Below, one piece after another: positions 25,099 through 33,152 of a stretch of DNA of 48,186 nucleotides. How positions within the stretch are numbered: position 1 is the stretch's first letter; each line of letters starts with the position of its first letter. The notes below the pieces were generated by a model. It saw only the letters and a program-made list of their open reading frames with translations. It did no database searches and was not told where the DNA came from. Made by a program: the position numbers and the translations under genes. The stretch is from Erythrobacter sp. (GTDB taxonomy: Bacteria > Pseudomonadota > Alphaproteobacteria > Sphingomonadales > Sphingomonadaceae): contig PNJY01000008.1 in NCBI GenBank assembly GCA_013822125.1, positions 1 to 48,186 of the forward strand, read 5' to 3'.

Positions 25099-26655
25099 CT
25101 AGCCAATCCAGCCCAGCATCAGCGCGCCAACCACCGTTGCCGCGCCCAGCGCCGCGGCGAGCAGATAGCCGGCAAGGTCCGCGCCATGGCGCGCGCGCCT
25201 TTCCCACAGAAGTTCGACTTCGGGCAGCGGCGGCGGTTCGGGTGCGCCGCCCCTGGGCGGAAATTTCTCTTCCAACCGTCGGAGCAGCGCTGGCAGGCCC
25301 AGCAGCGTCCTGGCATCCTCGCGAATCCGGTCGGCCAGCGCCGCTTCGGGGCCAAGCTCGTCGCGTACCCAGGCGCGGACAAACGGCGCCGAAACGTCCC
25401 ACATGTTGATCTGCGGATCGAGCTGGGTGGCGATTCCTTCGACCATGACCATGGTCTTTTGCAGCAGCAGAAGGTGCGGCTGCGTCTGCATGTCGAAATC
25501 GCGGGTGATGGCGAACAGCCCGTCGAGCATCTGCCCGACGCTCAGTTCGGCAACGGGCTTGCCGCGCATCGGTTCTCCCACCGCGCGCAGCGCCGTCGCG
25601 AATTCTTCGACCGAATGATAGGCCGGAACGTACTGCGCCTCGAAATGAATTTCGGCGACGCGCCTGTAGTTGCCGGTGGTAAGGCCATGCAGGATTTCCG
25701 CCAGCCAGGCGCGCGCGCGGCGGTCGATCCGCCCCATGATTCCGAAATCGATCGCGGTTATCGTTCCATCGTCCTGCACGAACAGATTGCCCTGGTGCAT
25801 ATCGGCATGGAAGAAGCCGCCGCTGATCGCCTGGGTCAGAAACGCGATCACCAGCCGCTGCGCGATGCGCGGCAGATCGTGCCCGCGTGCCTTCAATTCT
25901 TCGACATTGCTGATCTTGACCCCGTCGATCCATTCGATGGTCAGCACACGGCCATTGGTGCGGTCCCAATCGACCGCAGGTATGCGATAGCCCTCGATAC
26001 CCGTCATCGCTTCTGCAAGTTCGGAAGCCGATGCCGCCTCGCGCCGCAGATCGAGTTCGCGGCCCGTCCAGCGTTTGAAATTGGCGATGGTCAGGCGCGG
26101 GCGCAGCCGCGCCGCTTCGCCGCCCAGCGACTCAAGATGCGCGGCTGCCCATTCATAAGTCGCGATATCGCGGGCAAAGCGCTCGCGAATGCCAGGGCGC
26201 AGCACCTTGATCGCCACCTGTTTGCCATCAGTGGTGACGCCGCGATGGACCTGCGCGATCGAGGCTGAACCCACCGGTTCGGGATCGATCTGACTGAACA
26301 GGTCTTGCGTCGGCCGGCCAAAGCTGGCCGCGATCGAGGCCTCGATTTCCTCAAAGGGCACCGGCGGCAGGCTGTCCTGTAATGTCAGCAGATTGCGCGC
26401 AGCCACCTCGCCCACCAGATCGGGCCGGGTTGCCAGCGTCTGGCCGAGCTTGATAGCAGCAGGGCCGATAGCCTGAAACGCGCCGGCATAATCGGGCTCT
26501 GGTAGCTCGCGCGCACCAAACCGCGCGACGCGCGCCAGCCGCTTGACCGGCAGCGGAGTATTCGCATCGCGCTCGATCCCGCGCAACGCCCCGTGCCGCG
26601 CAAGCGTGCGCCCCCATTTGAGCAACCTGTAGATATGCGTGGCGGAAGTGGGCAC
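25099..26655 (-). CDS. ubiB: UbiB-type ABC1 atypical kinase (ubiquinone synthesis)
   Basis: A 518-residue membrane-anchored ABC1/ADCK protein. The family-specific KxGQ motif is in AIKLGQTLATRPDLV, followed by VGSASIAQVHRG (A-rich loop), VAIKVLRPG (ATP-binding Lys), FFHADMHQGNLFV (catalytic loop) and TAIDFGIMG (metal Asp). The C-terminus ends in a hydrophobic pair of helices (LAGYLLAAALGAATVVGALMLGWIG) typical of UbiB membrane tails. It is required for ubiquinone production, probably through ATPase-driven handling of lipid intermediates. It starts 2 nt after ubiE ends, so the two form an operon. Confidence 0.95.
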   Translation of the reverse strand: MPTSATHIYRLLKWGRTLARHGALRGIERDANTPLPVKRLARVARFGARELPEPDYAGAFQAIGPAAIKLGQTLATRPDLVGEVAARNLLTLQDSLPPVPFEEIEASIAASFGRPTQDLFSQIDPEPVGSASIAQVHRGVTTDGKQVAIKVLRPGIRERFARDIATYEWAAAHLESLGGEAARLRPRLTIANFKRWTGRELDLRREAASASELAEAMTGIEGYRIPAVDWDRTNGRVLTIEWIDGVKISNVEELKARGHDLPRIAQRLVIAFLTQAISGGFFHADMHQGNLFVQDDGTITAIDFGIMGRIDRRARAWLAEILHGLTTGNYRRVAEIHFEAQYVPAYHSVEEFATALRAVGEPMRGKPVAELSVGQMLDGLFAITRDFDMQTQPHLLLLQKTMVMVEGIATQLDPQINMWDVSAPFVRAWVRDELGPEAALADRIREDARTLLGLPALLRRLEEKFPPRGGAPEPPPLPEVELLWERRARHGADLAGYLLAAALGAATVVGALMLGWIG

Positions 26656-26657
26656 CG

Positions 26658-27389
26658 CTAGACTTTCCAGCCCGAATGGATCGCCACCAGACCGCCCATG
26701 ATCGGTTCGACCCGGGTGTTCACGAAGCCCGCCTGACGGATCATCGCCTCGAAACGGGGCATGTCGGGGAACCGGCGGATCGATTCGATCAGATAGCGAT
26801 AGGAATCCGCATCGCCAGCAATCGCCTTGCCGATGCGCGGCACCAGATGGTGCGAATAGAGGTCATAGGCCTCCTTGAAGCCGGGCCATTGCGTGGTCGA
26901 GAACTCGAGACAGAAGAACCGCCCGCCGATCTTGAGCACGCGGTGCGCCTCCTTCAGTGCGGCGGGAATATCGGTCACGTTCCTGATCCCGAATGCGATG
27001 GTATAGACATCGAAAAAGCGCGAGGGAAATGTCAGCGCCTCGGCGTTCTGGTTCGACCAGACCAAGCCATCAATCCCTCTTTCCATCGCGCGCTCGACCC
27101 CGACATCGAGCATGTCCTGGTTGATATCGGCCACGGTCACTTCGGCCCCGCGTTCGGCCATGCGGAAGGCGATGTCGCCGGTTCCGCCCGCCATGTCGAG
27201 TATGACTTCATGCGGCTGCGGCTTGATCCGGCGCACGAAGCGGTCCTTCCACAGCCGGTGCATTCCCCCCGACATGGCATCGTTCATCACGTCATAGCTT
27301 GACGCGACGCTGGAAAAGACCGCGCCCACGCGGCGGGTCTTTTCCTCTGGCGCTACCTCTTCGTAGCCGAAGGAAACAGTGTCTGTCAT
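26658..27389 (-). CDS. ubiE: ubiquinone/menaquinone C-methyltransferase
   Basis: A 243-residue class I SAM methyltransferase of the UbiE family. Motif I is ILDMAGGTGDIAFR, then TVADINQDMLDVG, TIAFGIRNVTDIPAALKEAHRVLKIGGRFFCLEFS and the closing GGLVAIHSGWK. N-terminal VFSSVASSYDVMNDAMSGGMHRLWKDRF is diagnostic. It methylates the quinone ring at C-2 in ubiquinone synthesis. Start at ATG 27389 by family alignment. It leads the ubiE-ubiB operon and is divergent from mutM with only 55 nt between. Confidence 0.96.
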   Translation of the reverse strand: MTDTVSFGYEEVAPEEKTRRVGAVFSSVASSYDVMNDAMSGGMHRLWKDRFVRRIKPQPHEVILDMAGGTGDIAFRMAERGAEVTVADINQDMLDVGVERAMERGIDGLVWSNQNAEALTFPSRFFDVYTIAFGIRNVTDIPAALKEAHRVLKIGGRFFCLEFSTTQWPGFKEAYDLYSHHLVPRIGKAIAGDADSYRYLIESIRRFPDMPRFEAMIRQAGFVNTRVEPIMGGLVAIHSGWKV

Positions 27390-27444
27390 GGCCGCGGCCT
27401 TAGGATGAATTGCGTGGCTGGCAAAGGGTGTTAAGCACTGCGCC

Positions 27445-28260
27445 ATGCCTGAATTGCCCGAAGTGGAAACGACAGTGCGCGGGCTCGCCCGCTTCCTTGA
27501 GGGAGAGCGGATCGAGCGGGTCACGCTGAACCGCCCGGACCTGCGCCGCCCGTTTCCGCCCGATCTGGTGCAAGCGGTATCGGGCGCGCGCGTTATCGGC
27601 CTTGGCCGCCGGGCCAAATACGGCCTCATCCACCTTGATCGCGGCATGAGCATGATTTTCCACCTGGGAATGAGCGGACGCTGGCGGATCGATCCACTTG
27701 CGCCCGACAAGCATGACCACCTTAATCTTGACACTGCCGCACACAGTTTCGCGCTGTGCGATCCACGCCGCTTCGGCACGGTCGATCTCGCCGAAACCGC
27801 TGCGCTCGAATCCTGGCCGCAATTCGCTGTATTGGGGCCTGAGCCACTGGGCGACCATTTTACCGCTGACCATCTTCGCGGTGCGCTCATGGGGCGAAAG
27901 CAGGCAATCAAGGCCTGCCTGCTCGACCAGCGGATCGTTGCGGGACTGGGCAATATCTATGTGTGCGAGGCGCTTCATCGCGCCCGTATCGACCCGCGTC
28001 GGGCGGGCAGTATGGTCACACGCGCGCAACTGTCGCGGCTGGTGCCCGAGATTCGCGAGGTGTTGCTCAGCGCGATCGACGATGGCGGGTCGAGCCTGCG
28101 CGACTATGTACGGCCCGATGGCGAGCTGGGCTATTTCAGTACCCGCTTTGCCGTCTATGATCGCGAGGGAGAGCCGTGCCCGCGCCAGGATGGCGGAACC
28201 ATCCTCCGCATTGCACAAGGGGGACGCAGCAGCTGGTATTGTCCGAAATGCCAACGCTAA
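27445..28260 (+). CDS. mutM: formamidopyrimidine-DNA glycosylase with altered zinc finger
   Basis: A 271-residue Fpg/MutM. The catalytic N-terminal Pro2 and Glu3 are present (MPELPEVETTVRGL), as are Lys in the early helix region, FHLGMSGRW, and the helix-two-turn-helix LLDQRIVAGLGNIYVCEALHRARI. It excises 8-oxoguanine and formamidopyrimidine and nicks the AP site. The C-terminal zinc finger normally has four Cys; here the first pair reads Cys245-P-R-Gln248, while Cys266 and Cys269 are intact (YCPKC). One ligand is therefore missing. The gene is divergent from ubiE. Confidence 0.94.
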   Translation: MPELPEVETTVRGLARFLEGERIERVTLNRPDLRRPFPPDLVQAVSGARVIGLGRRAKYGLIHLDRGMSMIFHLGMSGRWRIDPLAPDKHDHLNLDTAAHSFALCDPRRFGTVDLAETAALESWPQFAVLGPEPLGDHFTADHLRGALMGRKQAIKACLLDQRIVAGLGNIYVCEALHRARIDPRRAGSMVTRAQLSRLVPEIREVLLSAIDDGGSSLRDYVRPDGELGYFSTRFAVYDREGEPCPRQDGGTILRIAQGGRSSWYCPKCQR

Positions 28261-28268
28261 GCGAATCC

Positions 28269-28297
28269 TTGACCTTTATCCGCCGCCCCACTATGTG
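28269..28297 (+). promoter_or_regulatory. probable rpsT promoter
   Basis: TTGACC (28269-28274), a 17-nt spacer, and TATGTG (28292-28297) lie about 90 nt before the rpsT start, just after the mutM stop. The -35 matches consensus at 5 of 6 positions, the -10 at 3. Confidence 0.45.
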
Positions 28298-28388
28298 GCC
28301 CGCTTTCCGGCGATGAATCGCCGTGTCAGCACACAGGTTTCAGACAAGGATATGGTCGCCTTGAAGGTGACCCGCAGCAAGGACGAAC

Positions 28389-28649
28389 ATGGCCAACACG
28401 CCGCAAGCAAAGAAGCGCATCCGCCGCAACGCCAGCCGGGCCGAAATCAACGGCGCACGCATCAGCCGCATTCGCAGCTTCGTCAGGAAGGTTGAAGCCG
28501 CGATCGAAGGCGGTGACCGCAAGGCCGCCGAGGAAGCTCTGCGCGCAGCCCAGCCCGAGCTGGCTCGCGGAATTGCCCGCGGGGTGATGCACAAGAACAC
28601 TGTGGCGCGCAAAATGTCGCGCCTGACCAGGCGAGTCGCCTCGCTCTGA
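28389..28649 (+). CDS. rpsT: 30S ribosomal protein S20
   Basis: An 86-residue basic helical protein of usual S20 length: [38 protein letters not shown] at the start, and a conserved [18 protein letters not shown] near the end. It binds 16S rRNA early in 30S assembly. AAGGA precedes the ATG by about 5 nt. The order rpsT then dnaA is a common alphaproteobacterial arrangement. Confidence 0.97.
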   Translation: MANTPQAKKRIRRNASRAEINGARISRIRSFVRKVEAAIEGGDRKAAEEALRAAQPELARGIARGVMHKNTVARKMSRLTRRVASL

Positions 28650-28692
28650 TTCGCTTGCCCTGAACGGGCATTTTGCGTTGGAAAATGAAGAT

Positions 28693-28719
28693 GGGGTCGG
28701 CCCTTGCGGGTGCGGCCCC
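28693..28719 (+). terminator. hairpin after rpsT
   Basis: GGGGTCG at 28693 pairs with CGGCCCC ending at 28719 (one G-U pair), and an inner GCCC can pair with GGGT. It follows the rpsT stop by 43 nt. There is only a short TTC after it, so it is not a strong intrinsic terminator on paper. Confidence 0.42.
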
Positions 28720-28886
28720 TTCGCTTGCCCGGCGAATCCGCCATCGTGGCCTGGCAAACCCTAGGATTTCCCGCGATTCGCGCCATTTCATGGTGAAAAA
28801 CGCATAAAATTCAAATACATCAACGGCAGTCCGCGGGTTTACCCCCTGTCAACCTCTTTATTTCGGTTTTTTTACACTTAACCCCC

Positions 28887-28914
28887 TTGCGAATTGCGCA
28901 AAGGCGTAGATAAA
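28887..28914 (+). promoter_or_regulatory. possible dnaA promoter
   Basis: TTGCGA (28887-28892), 16-nt spacer, GATAAA (28909-28914); each hexamer matches consensus at 4 of 6 positions. It would give a leader of about 265 nt before the preferred dnaA start. Confidence 0.3.
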
Positions 28915-29185
28915 TCGGCCTTGCCTGGCGCGGGACAGCCTGGGTGTTTACAGTCTTGGATGATTGGGGGGTGCGCGAAGTCGGCGGCTTCGCAGCGACG
29001 GCGAAGCTTTGCCTGAAGCTCAATTGCACGGACTGATAAGCACGGCCGGGGGAAGGCCGGTAAAAGGGCTGAAAAACAGGGGTGTTCGGTTCGCGGACCG
29101 AACAGGGGAACAGGGCGAAATTACGGCAATGTTGCACAATCAGGAAAATGCGCAGATTACCAAGCGCAAGCGCGATGAGGACTTG

Positions 29186-30595
29186 ATGGAAGACGCCGAA
29201 GCGGTGAATCTTGCAGCCGATTGGGCGGACATCAGCCAGGGTCTTCGCAAGGACTTGGGGCATCAGCTCCACAGCCAGTGGATCAGGCCGATCCAGCTGG
29301 GCAGTTTCTGCAAGGATTCGGGTACGCTCGACCTTTTCCTGCCGACCGAATTTTCCGCCAACTGGGTCAACGACCGCTTTCATGACCGGCTCCAGCTGGC
29401 CTGGAAGATTGCCCGCAGCGAAGTGCGCAAGGTCCGCATCCAGGTCCATCCCGGCAGGCGCAAGCTACCTGAACTCAGGCTAGAAAACGGTCGCCACCCG
29501 GCCAATGACGGGTTGGACAGCCGTTCATTTGCGGTTGGCGCCGGGGCGATGGGCGATGCGGGATTCAGCTCCTCGGTCGGGCTTGACCCTTCGCTGACGT
29601 TCGCCGCGTTCGTTACCGGCGAAGCCAATGTGCTGGCTTGCAACGCGGCGCAGCGCATGGCGGCGACCGAGCAACCGCAGTTTTCGCCGCTGTATCTCAA
29701 GGCCGCGACCGGCCAGGGCAAGACGCATCTGCTGCATGCGATCGGCCATGCCTACCTCGCTGCGCACCCGCGTGCGCGGATATTCTATTGTTCGGCCGAA
29801 CGCTTCATGGTCGAATTCGTCCAGGCGCTCAAAGCCAACCAGATGATCGAATTCAAGGCGCGGCTGCGCAGCTTCGATCTGCTGCTGGTCGATGACATCC
29901 AGTTCATCATCGGCAAGGCGAGTGCTCAGGAAGAACTGCTTTATACCATCGACGCGCTTCTCGCCGAGGGCAAGCGGCTGGTGTTTGCCGCCGACCGTGC
30001 GCCGCAGGCGCTGGACGGGGTGGAGCCGCGGCTGCTCAGCCGGTTGTCGATGGGCCTGGTCGCAGATATCCAGCCGGCCGATATCGAACTGCGCCGGTCG
30101 ATCCTCGAATCGAAGCTGACGCGCTTCGCCCCGCTCGAAGTGCCCGGCGACGTGCTCGAGTTCCTCGCGCGCACTATCACGCGCAACGTGCGCGAACTGG
30201 TGGGCGGGCTCAACAAGCTGATCGCCTATGCCCAGCTTACCGGGCAGGAAGTCTCGTTGCAGCTCGCCGAAGAGCAGCTTACCGACATTCTTTCCGCCAA
30301 TCGCCGCCGCATCACGATCGACGAAATCCAGCGCACCGTGTGCCAGTTCTACCGCATCGACCGGTCCGAAATGTCGTCAAAGCGGCGGGCCCGCGCCGTG
30401 GTGCGCCCGCGCCAGGTGGCGATGTATCTGGCCAAGGTGCTGACCCCGCGCAGCTACCCGGAAATCGGGCGCAAGTTCGGCGGACGCGACCATTCGACAG
30501 TGATCCACGCCGTGCGGCTGATCGAGGATCTGCGCCAGCGCGACGCCGATATGGATGGCGATGTGCGCAGCCTGCTGCGCCAACTGGAGAGCTGA
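29186..30595 (+). CDS. dnaA: chromosomal replication initiator protein DnaA
   Basis: About 469 residues. Domain I is WADISQGLRKDLGHQLHSQWIRPIQL. The short domain II is variable. The AAA+ domain has Walker A AATGQGKTHLLHA, Walker B LLLVDDIQFI, and the sensor and arginine region GVEPRLLSRLSMGLVADI. Domain IV ends with the DNA-binding signature GGRDHSTVIHAVRLIEDL. It melts the replication origin and regulates its own gene. Start taken at ATG 29186 (TGAGG 5 nt upstream); ATG 29129 is in frame and would add 19 residues. The Walker A is slightly unusual (TGQGKT instead of VGLGKT). Confidence 0.95.
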   Translation: MEDAEAVNLAADWADISQGLRKDLGHQLHSQWIRPIQLGSFCKDSGTLDLFLPTEFSANWVNDRFHDRLQLAWKIARSEVRKVRIQVHPGRRKLPELRLENGRHPANDGLDSRSFAVGAGAMGDAGFSSSVGLDPSLTFAAFVTGEANVLACNAAQRMAATEQPQFSPLYLKAATGQGKTHLLHAIGHAYLAAHPRARIFYCSAERFMVEFVQALKANQMIEFKARLRSFDLLLVDDIQFIIGKASAQEELLYTIDALLAEGKRLVFAADRAPQALDGVEPRLLSRLSMGLVADIQPADIELRRSILESKLTRFAPLEVPGDVLEFLARTITRNVRELVGGLNKLIAYAQLTGQEVSLQLAEEQLTDILSANRRRITIDEIQRTVCQFYRIDRSEMSSKRRARAVVRPRQVAMYLAKVLTPRSYPEIGRKFGGRDHSTVIHAVRLIEDLRQRDADMDGDVRSLLRQLES

Positions 30596-30632
30596 GCGCC
30601 TTTCCACTGTCGCTCCACATCGGCCCAACAGC

Positions 30633-30734
30633 ATTTCCACAAGCCGCCAACAGGGCTTTGCACAGGAATCCGACAGGCTTTTCGACAGGTCCGATGCGGG
30701 CATTTCGGCAGCTTTTGCACAAGTCTGTCGACAG
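30633..30734 (+). promoter_or_regulatory. cluster of DnaA-box-like sequences after dnaA
   Basis: The 168-nt gap between dnaA and the DUF983 gene contains TTTTGCACA (30713-30721), an exact match to the E. coli-type consensus TTWTNCACA. It also contains two single-mismatch copies, ATTTCCACA (30633-30641) and CTTTGCACA (30656-30664), all on the same strand. A perfect palindrome CTGTCGACAG (30725-30734) follows. This could be part of a DnaA-titrating or origin-related site. Confidence 0.4.
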
Positions 30735-30763
30735 GCCGTAGTCCTGAGGCTTAAGGGGCGCGA

Positions 30764-31186
30764 ATGAGCAATTCCCACTTCCCGCCAAGCACCGAGTCAC
30801 TGCCACATAGTTTCCGCAGCGCGGTTGCGCGCGGACTGCGCGGTCGCTGCCCGCGCTGCGGCGATGGCGGGTTGTTCCGCAAGTGGCTCAAGCCGCGCGA
30901 TGCCTGCCCTTCCTGCGCGCTCGACTTGAGGCCGCAACGGGCAGACGATTTCCCCGCCTATATCGCGATCTTCGTGACGGGCCACTTGCTTGCGCCGGTG
31001 ATCATCATGCTGGCGGGCGACTTTGCGCTCACCACCATGCAGATGGCGCTGGTGGTCTTTCCGCTGGCGCTGCTATCGCTTTTTGCGACGCTGCAACCGG
31101 CGAAGGGCGCAGTTATCGCCGCCCAATGGTGGAACGGCATGCACGGCTTCAGGCGTGAACGCGCCGACGAGATCGCCAGCCCGTGA
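30764..31186 (+). CDS. DUF983 family membrane protein
   Basis: A 140-residue protein with the DUF983 layout: an N-terminal zinc-ribbon-like pair of CxxC motifs (GRCPRCGDGGLF and DACPSCALDL), then two hydrophobic helices (YIAIFVTGHLLAPVIIMLAG and MALVVFPLALLSLFATL). Function of the family is unknown. It ends in GTGA, overlapping the moeB start by 4 nt, so it is coupled to moeB. Confidence 0.85.
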   Translation: MSNSHFPPSTESLPHSFRSAVARGLRGRCPRCGDGGLFRKWLKPRDACPSCALDLRPQRADDFPAYIAIFVTGHLLAPVIIMLAGDFALTTMQMALVVFPLALLSLFATLQPAKGAVIAAQWWNGMHGFRRERADEIASP

Positions 31187-31953
31187 ACCTGCCCACCGAA
31201 CGTGTTGCCAGATTCGCGCGGCACATCGTGCTGCCCGAAATCGGCGGTGCAGGTCAGGTCGCGCTGAGCAAGGCGCATGTCGCACTGGTCGGGCTGGGCG
31301 GGATCGGATCGCCTGCACTGCAATATCTGGCGGCGGCAGGGGTGGGGCACCTGACATTGGTCGACGACGACCTGGTCGATGTCAGCAATCTCCAACGCCA
31401 GACGATCTTTACCGCGCGCGATGTCGGGCATGGCAAGGTGGTTGCCGCGCGCCAGTGGCTGGCCGGGTTCGACCCTGCGCTCAAAGTCGGGATCAGCGAC
31501 ACGCGAATCGCGGACGGGAACGCCGCCGAATTGATCGCGGGCGCCGATCTTGTGCTCGACGGGACCGACAATTTCGCCACTCGACTCGCGGTTTCCGATG
31601 CATGCGTTGCCTGCGGTATTCCGCTGCTCAGCGCTGCTGTAGGGCGCTTTCAGGGACAGGTAGGTGCCTTTGCCGGGCATTTGCCCGACCAACCTTGCTA
31701 TCGCTGCTATGTCGGCGATGCATTCGATGCCGAAGATTGCGATTCGTGCGCCGAGGACGGGATGCTCGGCGCGATGGCCGGTTGGGTCGGTACATTCGCG
31801 GCGATGCAGGCGGTGCGATTGTTGCTCGACGGCGCCAGCACGTTCGGCGATCCGCAATGGGGCAGGCTCCACATTCTCGACGGGTTGAAGCCCGCCATGC
31901 GCACCCTCAACGTCTCCAGGGACAACGCTTGCCGGGGGTGCGGTCCGGCTTGA
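31183..31953 (+). CDS. moeB: ThiF/MoeB-type adenylyltransferase
   Basis: A 256-residue E1-like enzyme starting with GTG. It has RFARHIVLPEIGGAGQ, the nucleotide loop VALVGLGGIGSPALQYLAAAG, DDDLVDVSNLQRQ with the catalytic Arg, VLDGTDNFATR, and two Cys pairs for zinc (CYRC and CRGC). It activates the C-terminal glycine of a ubiquitin-like sulfur carrier (MoaD or ThiS) as an acyl-adenylate. MoeB versus ThiF cannot be settled without a partner; no rhodanese domain is fused. Confidence 0.86.
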   Translation: MNLPTERVARFARHIVLPEIGGAGQVALSKAHVALVGLGGIGSPALQYLAAAGVGHLTLVDDDLVDVSNLQRQTIFTARDVGHGKVVAARQWLAGFDPALKVGISDTRIADGNAAELIAGADLVLDGTDNFATRLAVSDACVACGIPLLSAAVGRFQGQVGAFAGHLPDQPCYRCYVGDAFDAEDCDSCAEDGMLGAMAGWVGTFAAMQAVRLLLDGASTFGDPQWGRLHILDGLKPAMRTLNVSRDNACRGCGPA

Positions 31954-31974
31954 TCCTGACCTGGTTCGCGTCGC

Positions 31975-32391
31975 TCAGGTGGCGAACATCTGATCGAGCG
32001 AGTGAAACGCCTTCATTTCGATCGCATTGCCCGCCGGATCGCGGAAGAACATGGTTGCCTGCTCGCCCGCCTGTCCTTTGAACCGTATTGTGGGTTCGAT
32101 TTCGAAGTGCGTGCCCGCGGCCCGCAGCCGCCCGGCCAGCGCCTGCCAATCTTCCATCGTCAGCACCACGCCGAAGTGCGGCACCGGCACCTGGTGCCCG
32201 TCAACCGCATTGGCGGCGCGGTCGCCGCCATCGGGGGCAAGGTGCGCGACGATCTGGTGGCCATGGAAGTCGAAATCGATCCACTCGTCGCTGCTGCGCC
32301 CCTCGCGGCATCCCAGCACCGCGACGTAGAAGTCGCGCGCGGCGGCCAGGTCATCGACGGGGAACGCGAGGTGGAATGGGCGCAGGCTCAT
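31975..32391 (-). CDS. VOC (glyoxalase/bleomycin-resistance fold) family protein
   Basis: A 138-residue protein of two beta-alpha-beta-beta-beta modules. Module one opens with PFHLAFPVDDLAAARDFYVAVLGCREGR, giving His7 as a likely metal ligand. Module two has VPHFGVVLTMEDWQALAGRLRAAG and ends with MFFRDPAGNAIEMKAF, whose Glu is the usual second ligand. Members bind a divalent metal and act on small molecules, but the substrate is not readable. It is convergent with moeB. Confidence 0.85.
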   Translation of the reverse strand: MSLRPFHLAFPVDDLAAARDFYVAVLGCREGRSSDEWIDFDFHGHQIVAHLAPDGGDRAANAVDGHQVPVPHFGVVLTMEDWQALAGRLRAAGTHFEIEPTIRFKGQAGEQATMFFRDPAGNAIEMKAFHSLDQMFAT

Positions 32392-32486
32392 GACCGGCCA
32401 GATACCGCGTGCGTGCGCCTATGCCAAGCGCGGCGGGCACCCTCCAGCCTCGACAGCAACTGTGCGAAGCTTTAGGGCTGGGCATC

Positions 32487-33152
32487 ATGAAACTCATCAT
32501 CGGCAACAAGAATTACTCGAGCTGGTCGCTGCGCGGCTGGCTGGCGGCCAAGCAGTCGGGGCTGATGTTCGAAGAGCTGACGGTCAATATCGGCGGCGAG
32601 GAGTGGGAAGCTGCCAAGCGCGCAATGAGCGAGGTCCAGCCCAGCCACGGCAAGGTCCCGATCCTGTGGGACGGCGAAACTGTGATCTGGGACAGCCTGG
32701 CGATCCTCGAATATCTCGCCGACAGGGTCGGGCGTGAACGGTTCTGGCCCCGGGACGATGCCGCGCGCGGGCTGGCGCGGGCGATGGTGGCGGAAATGCA
32801 CAGCTCATATCAGGCGCTGCGCCGCGAATGCCCGATGAATGTCCGCGGCCGCGTGGCGCTGACTGCGATCAGCGATGAAACCCGCGCCGACGTAGTGCGC
32901 ATCCTGACGCTGTGGGCCGAGGCGCGCGCGCGCTTCGGGCAGGGCGGGCCGTTCCTGTTCGGCACCTTCGGCGCGGCGGACGTGTTCTATGCGCCTGTGG
33001 TGTCGCGATTTGTCACCTATGGTATCAGGCTGCCCGGCTTTGCCCAATCCTACGCCGAGGCGATCTGGGAGCATGAATGGATGCAGGCCTGGGTCAAGGC
33101 GGCCGAAGACGAGCAATGGGTGATCAAGAGTTTCGAGGTTCCCGCCAGGTGA
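32487..33152 (+). CDS. glutathione S-transferase family protein
   Basis: A 221-residue GST. The thioredoxin-like N-terminal domain begins KLIIGNKNYSSWSLRGWLA, where the Ser/Tyr pair sits at the glutathione-activating position, and continues to KVPILWDGETVIWDSLAILEYLA, the glutathione gamma-Glu contact. The all-helical C-terminal domain follows. It probably conjugates or reduces an electrophile. ATG 32487 by family N-terminus. Its last codon overlaps the start of the nuclease gene (GTGA). Confidence 0.88.
   Translation: MKLIIGNKNYSSWSLRGWLAAKQSGLMFEELTVNIGGEEWEAAKRAMSEVQPSHGKVPILWDGETVIWDSLAILEYLADRVGRERFWPRDDAARGLARAMVAEMHSSYQALRRECPMNVRGRVALTAISDETRADVVRILTLWAEARARFGQGGPFLFGTFGAADVFYAPVVSRFVTYGIRLPGFAQSYAEAIWEHEWMQAWVKAAEDEQWVIKSFEVPAR

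Larger units (their letters stand above)
28650..29185 (+). other. rpsT-dnaA intergenic region with structured dnaA leader
   Basis: A 536-nt gap without a credible gene. It holds the rpsT hairpin at 28693-28719, an AT-rich stretch around 28795-28880 with a T-run, a weak promoter candidate at 28887-28914, and several hairpins further on. GTTCGGT (29084-29090) pairs with ACCGAAC (29097-29103), and GCGAAG pairs with CTTCGC near 28975-28993. No good match to the DnaA box TTWTNCACA was seen here on either strand. Confidence 0.5.

Noticed and set aside
24868-26268. 466-codon open frame on plus strand opposite ubiB
   Set aside because: Shadow of ubiB; it would also run through the large inverted repeat.
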